This document shows, piece by piece, positions 50,401-62,400 of a DNA stretch of 64,000 nt. Source of the DNA: Luscinia megarhynchos (taxonomy: Eukaryota > Chordata > Aves > Passeriformes > Turdidae). The position numbers and the translations under genes are program-made. The notes beneath the pieces were generated by a model that saw nothing but the letters and a program-made list of their open reading frames with translations, had not been told where the DNA came from and did not search any database. Each line of letters opens with the position of its first letter. Within the stretch, counting starts at the first letter, position 1. The stretch lies in NCBI GenBank assembly GCA_034336665.1, contig CM067570.1, positions 23,765,002 to 23,829,001 of the forward strand, read 5' to 3'.

Positions 50401-53400
50401 CCCTTACCTTTGTTCTACCTACTTCAGTCCACTCCATTCACACACACATTATGTTAGAGGAAAAGCTTGTGGCTGGAAACACCTTTGTGATCTGAATGCT
50501 TAGGCTGCCAGAGGCTGAGAAAGTGTGGAAGCTTCTGGACATTACATAAAGCTCCCAGTGAGAGCTGAGGCTTCTTGAGTTTTAATCTGACAGCTGCATG
50601 ATGTTATTTCTACTGCTCTTGCCATAACAGCATAGTTCTAATTCTCTGCTCGCTCCATGTTTGGTTACTAAATTGTCAAAAGGATGTTCTGATAGTCAGC
50701 ATTTTTACACTTCTGTAGCATGAGAGTGAGTGAGCTAGCAAGAGGTTAAGCTCAGGGTCCATAGTACTAAACAGCAATAGCATTTTTGTAAAAACTCTTT
50801 GCCAGCTCAGTATTTCAACTTAAATTACTGTCTTCTCTTGTGCGTAAGATGTTTCTTTGTTTTAATGGAAAAATGAAAAGCAATTCTTGGGTTTTTTTCA
50901 TAGGTATTTATGATGATGATCCTGAAATTATAACATTGGATAGAGGAGAATTTGGTAAGTTTTTTTAAAAAATGGCTGTTTGACAGCATGACAGTCCTAA
51001 GTACAATTTTTGCATATTGAGCTGTGTCTTAGTAGGCTTTTCTTACCTAACTTTACCAACATGTGTTGAAAAATCATCTTCACGTGAGAAAACAAACAAA
51101 AAAAATACCCCTTAATGCTTCCTGTTAAACACTAGTTAGCAAATTGATCAATATCAATAAACAGCTTTACACTAAATTTTAGAGTTATTTTGTGAGATCT
51201 GTAAAAGGAAATTATTTGAATTAAAATTTGTTGCTCCTAATTTATCATAGCTGTTTCTCTTGTATAAAAATGCACTTGATAGACTTTACTAATATTTTTT
51301 TTCTGTTAAATCCAGTCAATTGTGTGTAGTTCAAAACCAGAAGGTGATACCAGACACTAAAAACAGAGCTCAGGAGAACAAAGTGTGGAAAGATAACAGT
51401 TTGAATGAGAATATTGTCCAGGCTTTTTTTCTTTCAAAATTACAGCTGAATTGTTTATAACTAAGAGAGGCTAGAGGTGAAAATACTGGATTTTGTGTGA
51501 TTTTTCATCTGCATATTGAGTACAGTTTCCTGTGTGCAAGATTGGCCCTACACATTCCTTAGTTGTCTTTTTTGTGACGATATTTTAATACAGGCAAATA
51601 AAGGTTACAAAATCCACTACAAGAAAATTAGACAGGCTGAAAGCCAAGTAATTCTAGCTGATAATTGCTCTTTGTGTATACTTTGTTGCTGTTGTTTTCC
51701 TTCATAAGCAAGATGATCTGTTTCCCTTGACTTTTCCATTAATTATATTAACTTGGATTTTTAGATTACATTAGACATGATTTCCTAAAATAGAATAATA
51801 AATATAGTAAATAATAAAAAGATTGCCAGGTGGAACTCACGAAATACATAAAGTAATACAAGGAAATGGAAAATTCTAGTGGGTAAACATCTTTTAGAAC
51901 TCATATTTTGTAACCAGACTTACACTATCACACATTTCAGCTAGAGTAATCTGCAAACAGTATTTTTTTCTTAATTAAGAGAACAGATGCTGAAAGTCAG
52001 GGTGCTGATAGCTTCTGAAATACAATTTTTGTGCACCTGCCTACAACAGCGAGTATGGGCAAGTAAGATACAATCTTAACCTCATTTGAGTTACTGTTAC
52101 TGTGCCTGACATTAAATATATACAGCTTTTGGGGAATACCATATAGCAAAAATACACATTCTAGATGTAACTACATTGCAGATGTGCATGATTTACTTAT
52201 AATTTTCTTTTCTTCATCTAGATGCTGCTGTTAACTCAGGAGAGCTGTGGTTTGTGAATTTTTATTCTCCTCGATGCTCCCACTGCCATGATTTAGCACC
52301 TACGGTACGTAAACCAAGTAAATTAACTCTGAAAATTCATTGGTTTTAATAGCATAAAACTTAATGAAGTGGGTTTTTACACTGAAGCTGAAACCAATGA
52401 CAACAATTCAAAATGCCAGGAATAAAGTATGTGCTCAATTTCATTATATCTTTATAGGAAACTAGCCTCTTTTTTGCCTTTTTTTTAGTGGAGAGAATTT
52501 GCTAAGGAGCTGGATGGAGTGATACGCATTGGAGCTGTGAACTGTGGAGATAACAGAATGCTGTGTCGAATTAAAGGCATTAACAGCTACCCCAGTCTGT
52601 ACGTTTTCAAAACTGGAATGGTGAGTGATAAGACTTCAGGTGTTTTTAGAATGAAATCTGGAGAAGTATTACTTTAATACTTGTTTAGTCATAGAGATTT
52701 TTTTATAAAGATCTTCCTTTTTAGTATGTTACTTCCTTTAATAAATACAACTTTTTCTTTACGTTGGTCAAATTAATTTAAAAAGTTAACATCAAAAATA
52801 TGTATTTGTTAATATATATAATTCAAAATAAATGCTAATGTTTTTTCTGAATAATTTTTCTGTGCAACATATCACTTTTTGATTGGAAAGATACTGTCAG
52901 CAGTAGCAAAGCAACAAGTCTCCTTGAGCAGTTTCTCTTACAGTGTTGTAAGGGACTTTTCAAGTACAAGGCATAGTTTGTGGTTTTGAGTCTTAAAGAA
53001 TATGACCAAATGCCTAAAGAAACTTGGAAATTCCATCCACAAGATTCCCTGCATGATGTATGTCACTCTTTATATGTGCTTGCTAAGTCGTGGTGCTGGG
53101 GTGGTGTACAAAGTGCACTTGAATAGATGGATACATTTTGATAAAGATAAGTTTTGGGAGGTTGAATGCTAAATGGAGTGATGTAAGCAATTTTTATTTA
53201 ACTGGAAATACAATAATTGGGAGTTGGTGTTTCTAAGACTAAATTATCCTCGCAGTATTCGGAAAGAAATCACATTACAAAATTTAAATTAAGGTTAAAT
53301 TTCAAACATTCTAATAGGGGAAAGAGAGAACAGTTAGGGTGGTGGTGGGGGTTGGTCCCTGCAGTTACTTAAGTACTGTTAGAAGAGCACAGTAGGTTCT

Positions 53401-56400
53401 GGGATGGAGTTGTTTGCCTTTTTCTTTCTTTTTGTAATTTTTTGAACTTTACTCTTCTATAGCAACCAGTGAAATATTATGGAGACAGGTCAAAAGAGAG
53501 CTTGAAGAACTTTGCCATGCAGTATGTTACAAGCACAGTCACTGAGTTATGGGCAGGTAATGTTCACTTGCTTTGCTTGGGGGGCTGTTGTTGAAATTGT
53601 TTTTACTATATAAAAATGGCAGAAATGATGCAGATGACTGAATCTGTCACCTGTTACTGAGTCTTCTTTTTGAGACTAAAAGTAGTTAATGCAATTTGCT
53701 AATACAAATATAAAACCTTGTTTGATGGTCACGTTTAACTAGTCACAAACTGATGCAAATTGTTTCACTCTTAGGAAATTTTGTAAATGCTATTGAAACT
53801 TCATTTGCTTCTGGTGTTGGTTGGCTGATCACCTTCTGTGCTGAACGTGGGGGTAGGTATATTAAATACTTTTCAAACAATGTGACAAAAAAAAGGACTT
53901 CTGTTGATAGCAGCATAATCCCTTTTGCTACTAAAAAACATTGTAGGTAACCACAGTATTTGGCCTGTGGGTCATTGAAGCTCTATGTTAAAAGTAGTTT
54001 AAGAAAAGGGACATTAATGGAAAAATCATGTTTTTGTGCTTCTGTAATGTCCTGTAAGTCATTAAAGCAGCACTGGAGTGTAACCCATCAGGAAGGGAAG
54101 TGGCAGAAAGGGCTTCTCCCTTCAGTTTCCAGCTCTGGTGACAGATACTGCTGGGGAGCATGCCAGCTTCTTGTCATAGCTGAGCAGCAGAAATAGCTGT
54201 ATGTCCCCTTCAACCACCAATATTAAAATTTAGCTGAATACTTTCTCTTCAGTTAGCACACAGTAATTGGCTCTTACCACTGGTTTTATGTGAGAGTAGT
54301 TTTTTGTAGCTGTTTATCCCTGGCTTTCTTGGGATCACTACTGGATACAATATATGAGAAAGTTACCTTGGTTAGCTGGTTGAGCTAAGTAAATGCACTA
54401 CACCTTTGACAAATAAAGATTTCTTAGCCTTATGAAGAGACCTTTGTTCTGAGAGCTGAACAGCCAGAGCTGCAGTCTTGGATTTACATTTGTAAATAGC
54501 TTGATTTCAAGTGCAGCCCTTTTGTTAAGTTTTCAGCTTTGAGGAGAGGTTGATGCATCTTATTCCTCTTTTTTTAAATCTTCATCCACAGGCAACTATT
54601 CAAAGTCTGGATGGATAATTAAAGCATATGATGTATTTATAGCGGTGAATTATTATTTGTATCACAGAAAATGGATATTTCCATTGATATATCATTCCAA
54701 GACTCTATGTAGATACTTGGATTAATTTTTTTTAAACATGGAGTAATACATCTTAAAGGTCAGTCTTTACAGAAAATAAAATGGTAAAATTTTTTAAATG
54801 AGAATTCTGTGTTGATGAAGGGAAGAGAATGTTATTTGTGGGGATTTTTTAACTTGGAGTAGACAGTCATTAAGTGCTGATTATTAGACCTGACAACTCC
54901 AGGAATACTGGAGGAACAGCCAGGAAGCATGCCATTAGAAGTGGTCATGTTTTTTGGGAGCAAAGGGGCAATTCTAAGCAAGAGTAGATTTAGTGCATTA
55001 ATAAGGTGAAGTTTTATGTTTGTAAATAAATAATTTTTGTTTTGCAGATTGCTTGAGTCACCAAACCCGCCTTAAGCTAGCTGGCATGTTGGTAAGCAGT
55101 GTCTCACTTTGAAAACATTACCTGTTATATTTAAAACAAAATAACAGAAGTGAGAGCATCAAACTGTAACTAAAACTTTCACTGAGTTTAGTAGAACCAA
55201 GATATGACTTTTAGAGCAATTTGCCTGAGTAGCTGTTGAAATAACATTAATTTTTTTAAGGATTTTATAAAATAAGAATTAATATTATGTAATAATTAAC
55301 GATGTTGTTTCTTTTCATTTTCTAAGTATTATGGATAATTGCCTGTTTTGGGATTTTCAAAAGCATTTCTGAACCCGAAATTAAAAAATACTTTTCTTTG
55401 GATTTGTTTTGTGGTTGCTTTTTTTCCTAATTACAGGAAGGTCTTGTTAATGTGGGCTGGATGGACTGTGGCACCCAGGGTGAGCTTTGTGATAATTTAG
55501 ATGTCTCATCTAGTACTACTGCATACTTTCCACCTGGAGCCACCATAAATAACAAAGAGAAAGGAGGTGTTTTGGTATGACTTGTTTTTCATTATCTATT
55601 TAGATAAACAAAGTGATAACCATGCTAAGGGAATGTATAAATCATTTCCAGACTGATGATGCACAACTGAAAAGGTGCTTTTTTCTTTTTCCTTCTAAGC
55701 TGGTATGCTCTGCTGTGAGTTTCTATCTCTGTGTCTGCTCAGGCAGTGATCCTGGAGGTGATCCCAGTTTGCTGGGAGAGTGAACAGCAGCCTTAACTCT
55801 GCCTGGCCACCTCCCCAGGAGCCTCCCTGAGCAGCTCTGGGAGTTCAGGGCTGGGAAATGCTCTGTGACTGGCCCAGGACCTGTTTCTAATGCTGCTGCT
55901 CTGGGCAAGCTGGAAGTCTCTTCTCCCAAGTGAAAACTGATAGGACAAGAGGAAATGGTCTCAAGCAAAGGAGGTCTAGAGTGAATATTAGCAAAACTTT
56001 CTTCATCTAAAAGGGTTGTGAGGCATTGGAACTGGCCCAAGGACGTGGTTGAGTCAGTATTCCTTGGGTATTTAAAAGACGTGTGTAGACCTTGCAGTTG
56101 GGGATGTGGTTTAGAGTAGTGAACTTGGCAGCTGGTCACAGCTTGGACTCAGTGATCTTAAAGCTCTTTTCCACCCTAAGTGATTCTGTGATCTGTGATG
56201 TGCCCCTAATTTTTTATTCCAGAAATACTATGCCCCAGGTATCACAAGTTTGAGAAATGCTATGCTGACATGTGTGATAAAAGTACTCCTACAGTGTCTG
56301 TCAGTACAAATTTTACTGCTCAGTTCTATTCTAATATTGCAGCCTACATTTGTATGGTAGTTTTAACTTCCCTAATTGATGGGAGACATTTCTGTTTGAA

Positions 56401-59400
56401 GCACGACTTGTTCCTTCATTGTCACTACTGTTAGCTATACTTTTAAAAGGAGGAAAAATAAATTGCAACCTACCTACTTTGAACCTTTTAACTTACCAAC
56501 TCAATTACTGATTCATATTACTTCCAAAATTTTACAAGTTAGGGAAACCTAAATATCTCTACAGTGCAGTTAAGGAAGGCTGTAAAACTAGACTGGAAAT
56601 CTTGTAAACTTGATTGCTTTGGTTTGGTGTGAAATTTGAATTTCACGCTCTTTGGTTGCTGTCTTGACAAAATACGATTTCTTGAGTTTAATATTTCCTG
56701 ACACTTTGAGTATTAATCAGGTTGGTGTTTGTAATTCTTTGTAATAAAGATGGCTAACTTTCCATCCTAGTTTCTTAACTCCTTGGATGCCAGAGAAATC
56801 TATCAGGAAGTAATGCAGCATCTACCAGACTTTGAAATCATCTCTGCAGCATCATTAGAGGTAGTTTTTTTTTTTTTTAAAGATATGCTAAGATTTCTTC
56901 AAATAATGTATTTTTAAATTTTTGTTGTTATTTTCTACATTTTTCAAGTCCTGTTGACACAACAACTTAGTATTTAACTGAATATTACTTTTTTTTCTGT
57001 AACCAGAATTATTTAAAACTCTCTACATTTACTTCCGTTGTTTAGTAAAATAACAAAAGTAAGGGGAGGAGATTTCATAGGAATATAGGAAATTACAGAA
57101 ATTGCCATTGCAACTCACAATTTTCTGTGTTCAATTCTCTGCAAGTGCTGATTTCTAGTTATTTTTTGAATCAACTACATTGTAGAGAGTTTTGGTTTAA
57201 ATGTTTTGTAATTTAGAAAATAAAAAGAAAATACTTGTTAATCCATGATACTTTTAAGACAGTTCCTACATAAAATTATCTCATGTTTTGAAGGAGAAAC
57301 AAAAGGAAACCTCTTTCCACACTTGTAGTTGCACATAGCAGCATAATTTACAACAGGAAATCCACACAGAAACAACAAATATTGGAGTGCAGCTTGTAGC
57401 CAGCTTGCTCTCAGATCTTTTTCCACTTCCTTGATTATGATGCAGTAAAAGGAAGTTTTGTGGAAGGACTACATGAAAGAATGTGTTTAGTGGAGGTCTT
57501 TTAGAGATTAATACCTTGACATTTGTCTTTATAAAACACAAAAATGTTGGTATAGTTGGGATTAATTTTTTTGTGGCTTTGTTGGTTTGTTTTTTCCTGT
57601 GGTTTAAAGGACCGTCTGGCTCATCACCGGTGGCTGCTTTTCTTCCAGTTTGGGGAGGGTGATAAATCAAATGTGCAGGAATTTAAGAAACTTAAATTTT
57701 TACTTAAAGATGAGCATATTCAGGTAAGAGTGCTCACTTACCTAATGTTAAATGCCATTTACATTCCAAGAACAAGTCATGGTTTTCATTGTTTTTAGCT
57801 GTTACCACCACATGCCACCTCTGGTACTGAAAGAGACATACTATCATATGGTAGCTGTGCAGTAAAGCTTTTTATTTAAAGTAATCACTTAAGTTTCCTG
57901 TATATTTTGAATAATTTAAAAAGAGAGAGAGATCATCTTTTAAATCTGCTCTGTCATTGGAAACATTGTTGCAGATCCCATTCAGTTAATAATTTAAAAT
58001 TAGCATTCCAACATCAAATTTATGTATGTGGAGCTGTATTTTAATTATTCAGAAAATCCTGGTGTCATGTTGATTATTTTCTTAATAAAAAGAAACCAAG
58101 TACAAACTTTGCACTAAAGGCCTATGGATTGTATAATTCTATAAAGTATGTATTTTTTAAAAATTGTTGCTTTGACTAGAAGAATTTTAATGTCACGTTT
58201 ATTTTAGGTGTGTTCTTGCTTCCTTGCTGTTATATTTGAAGAGGGGAAAGAGAAGTCTTTAAGTTTTTATTCCCCATTTTGGCCTTTAATTTTAAAAATT
58301 AGCAAGCAACCTAATATAATTGTTCTAGTAGTTTTCCTTGAATATCACATTGTCTTAAGATCTGTTTTTTGTAAAAAAGGCTATCAGTTTTCCATATTTT
58401 TACCTTTGTTTTCTAATTCTTTCTGCCTTTCAGAGTATATTGATATTAATTAGGCTGCTTTAATTAAAATGGCAATATCTGTTAAATATAGGTTGGGAAG
58501 TTTGACTGTCTTTCCTCACCAACCATCTGCAACAAACTATATGTTTATCAGCCTTGTTTAGCAGTCTTCAAAGGAAAAGGAACTGGAGATTATGAAATTC
58601 ATCACGGTAAGGGAAACTTTGGCAAGTTTAAATCATGACCTAATCCCTTTGAGATGACAAAATCTTTGGCAAACCACAACTGTTTTCCCAGAGAACAGTT
58701 TTGAAGCTTTAATATTTGCTATCTTTCCTCTGACCATAGTGTAGCCTTACACAAACTATTTATAATTTAGTTTGGGTTTCTCTATTTTATTTTTCCTGGG
58801 TAAGCAGTCATCAGATACTGAGGGACGTGTTTTGTCTTTGCAGTCTCTTTCAACATCATTTACATAATTACATACAAATTAAATTGCTGAAGCTGATCAG
58901 GAGAGCTGCTGGTTTGGGTAGGGTAACCAAAGGATGCAGTAGGACCCACCCTTCAGTGAGGCTTAACATGCTGGTTACACAGTGCAGCCAGTTTGACAAA
59001 CTTGGATTTGGTTTCACTTACCACTGCACTAAAACTAATTCCATGCTTTGTTAACCTCTGTCCAAGATACTGAGACTTTTACCACTTACTTTCATTTCCA
59101 ATATCGCAGTTCCCTTTCAGGAAAGGCTGGAACTATGTTACTATGTACTGCTGAAAGGTGTTACTATGTACTGCTGAAAGGATTCAGAAATGCTGGTTGA
59201 AGAAGGGAGCCTGAAGCCAAAGTGTAGCTTGCAGGAACAGGTGTAGCTTCATCCAGAATGTGGCACAAGGCAGTTATGCAAGATGAAGTTCTCATTTTTC
59301 AGCCACTGAGGTATTAGAAACAGCCTGCTAGGATTAAGTCACAACCTCAATACTGTTATAAAGAGGAAAAGTTTTTCACTGATTAGAAAAGATTAGGCTT

Positions 59401-62400
59401 ATCAAGGGGGAGAGATGATCCCATGCATCAAATGATTGGTATATAAGGAAAAGCCTTATATAGTTCCTGTAATTTACATGGCTGCAGAGAAGGCCAGAAG
59501 AGGTCACATCCATGCAGCATTTTATAATGATGTGGATTACAGTGAAAGTACATTGGACTTCAGTGCATACAGGGGATTTTTTCTGAATGGTTTGGTTTAC
59601 TATTTAAAAAAAAGATGGCATGTAGAACATTTACCAATAGCCATCTCATTCCAGTCTTTATGAGAAAATAATCCTTGAAAGAATCAGGCTTTTTATATGC
59701 TATGTTGAAGGGTTTCAACAGTTTAAAACCTGAGAACAGTAATAAATTTTGCAAAGTCATTGTGCAGTGACTTCAGATTTAATTAATCTGAAGTACTTAT
59801 TCTCAGACAAATTCTCATTTCTGCTGACAAACATGCATACAAAGGGTATGAAGAGACTGCATCTTTGCCCATTGGAGCTGTGTGAGCAGGAATTTCAGTT
59901 ATACCTAAATAGCTGTGATTTAGCAATATAATTTATTTTGCTTGACTTTCTTACCTTGTCAATCCCTTTGCCAAGTCAAGTGTATCCAGAATTGTACTTT
60001 TTAATTCCAACACAAGTAAGATGGTAAAATGACCAATAATCCTGTCACAAAAGATTTCGTCGTTTGTTTGATGAAAACATGTTTTGGCTTGGATAAAGCA
60101 ATTGTTTGGCTAATATTGGCTAACTGTCCAGTTTAATATTTAGCCACATATCAGCTACAGTATGTCCTGCCTGTGTAGTTTGGACAGTTTAACATTATCT
60201 TCCTAAGGAAAAGCAAGTCAGCCTGCTAAATTTATTTAAGCAGGCTGTGTTTAAAGGTTAGACAAGGGATCTGAAAGACGCCTATTGCTTTCAAAGAGGT
60301 TTTTAATTCCACCTCTCATCGATAAAAATTTAATTTCCTTTCTATGTTGTTCTTTGAAGGAAAGAAGATCTTATATGACATTGTTGCATTTGCCAAAGAA
60401 AGTGTGAACTCCCATGTCATCACACTGGGACCTCAGAATTTTCCTGACAAAGATAAGGAACCATGGCTTGTGGATTTCTTTGCACCGGTAAATATTTAAT
60501 ATCTACATTTTCCTTCTTCTAAAATCTGTTCTGTAACTATGTAACAAGGTACTAGGAGTGTCTTGAAAGTGCCCTTCAGCATCATGAGAGGGTGTTCAAT
60601 TCCTCATTCCCTGGCACCTCTAGTTCCTAACTGGGTTTTGTATTTAGTGGACTCTGTTGTCAAAGCAGGAGATTATTAACCTCAAATATTCTCCTGAGAG
60701 CTACCTGTGGGAAAAGCAATTGCACTTACTTGCATTTTGTCTTCTAGTGGTGTCCTCCTTGTCGAGCTTTGTTACCAGAGCTGAGAAAAGCATCTAAACA
60801 TCTTTATGGTCAGCTTAAATTTGGAACACTAGACTGTACTGTCCATGAGGGCCTTTGCAACATGGTAAGCTGCAGGAACTAAAAATAAAGAAATACAAAT
60901 ACAATCCTTTCAAACAATATTGTTTTCTTTGAATTGGGGGTAGGAGGATATGGACAGACAATTTTTGTCCTTTAATGTTACTTTCCTAAAGGGCAGTAAA
61001 TTGAACAGGCACTTGTATCATCATTTTTTTTCAAAGAAGCAAACTGTGTAACCACTACAGATAATGTATTATGTGGAATACAGCTGAGATTTTATTTTAA
61101 TTTCATAGTGTTACTGGAAGACTTTGAAAGTCTCAGAATTTAATAATTCTAGGGGCTGGGGTTAATGTCTGAAAATGCATGGAAAATTAGCAAAAAAGGA
61201 TGAACTTTTTCAAGTTTTATTTAGATGTGTTTACCCACTGAGAACTTCAAATGATGGAAACTGTGTTCAATGGTAAACAATAGTTATTCATACAGTACAA
61301 ACATTCCATCTGAGGGACTGGGAGTAGTTTTAAAGCTAAGGCTTAGGAGGCCCATGGATTAATTCCTGTATTTGTGGAGCATGGCAAAAGAATTACTGGC
61401 TGGTTTTTAAACTGAGAACACATTTACCATCTCTGAATACAATTGACATTTTCTCTGTACTGATTTGTTATGGTGTCAAATTCTCACCTGCATGTAAGTC
61501 TGAGCACTTGTACTGTACAAAGTGAACAGAGCAGCTTGAGCCACCAGTACCAATGACAGTTAGATCATCCTGTCCAATTTGTTATTGTCTGTTTTATCAG
61601 CATAACATTCGAGCTTACCCAACAACAGTGGTGTTCAATCAGTCTGATGTTCATGAGTATGAAGGACATCACTCTGCTGAGCAGATCTTGGAGTTTATAG
61701 AGGTATGTAAATTATGTTTGTTGCAGTCTTTTCCTATGCAGGTCATACACAAATATGTTCTTTAGTTGGAAGATCCTAGAATTTTTATTTTTAATTAGAC
61801 AAGGAAAATAAAAGGTGAAAAAACTTTGGGCAAGAAAAGGGATCTAGCAACTCTCAGTCAGAGATTTGACAACTAATGGGTTAATTTCCCTACTGTGTCA
61901 CATAATTTCTTTGAGATCATTAGCAAATAAATAAAGATCCCTTCCAATCTGCAAAAAAATAGTAATGATTCCTGTCTTATGGAGAGGATAAAGGAATTAA
62001 TATCATATCACTTCCTACTTTTAAGGTGGAAATGTTTCACATACACACCTTGATATAGGAAGGGGTCCACATTTCTCAGCTGTCCTTGAACTTTAACTCA
62101 CAGAACTGCAAATTACTGGTATTGGTCACTGTTGATGCTAGAGTTCTGGCACCCAGCTTGGCTCCAGCATTCAGGTTTACTGCTATATCCACAGGCTATT
62201 TTTCACTCTTTGAAGAGATGGTTCTCCAGGTAGCTCAGAAAAAGCAGCTTCAACAGCACACATGCAGAAACAGTGGAGGTTAGTCTTTCAGTTGGCAGTC
62301 AGAAGCCCATAGTGTACTATATGTATTCTGCGTTAAATAGCATGGCTGAGTTTTGTAATACCTGTTTCTGCCAGGTAAGCTGTATTTCTTGGTTTTTACC

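Larger units (their letters stand above)
47427..52221 (+). other. DNAJC10 introns 2-4
   Basis: Introns 47427-49008, 49175-50903 and 50955-52221. AT-rich, with no nested gene or clear retroelement seen. There is a short (CT)n run near 49303 and TA-rich runs near 50090. Confidence 0.7.
52305..55436 (+). other. DNAJC10 introns 5-9
   Basis: Introns 52305-52488, 52621-53462, 53557-53774, 53853-55047 and 55092-55436. Two of them are very short (184 and 218 bases), typical of compact bird introns. No nested feature seen. Confidence 0.7.

Noticed and set aside
53853..53856. Alternative donor for DNAJC10 exon 8 four bases downstream
   Set aside because: Using it would add four bases and break the frame with exon 9.
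55723..56139. 138-codon minus-strand frame
   Set aside because: Antisense of a CR1 3' end inside DNAJC10 intron 10.
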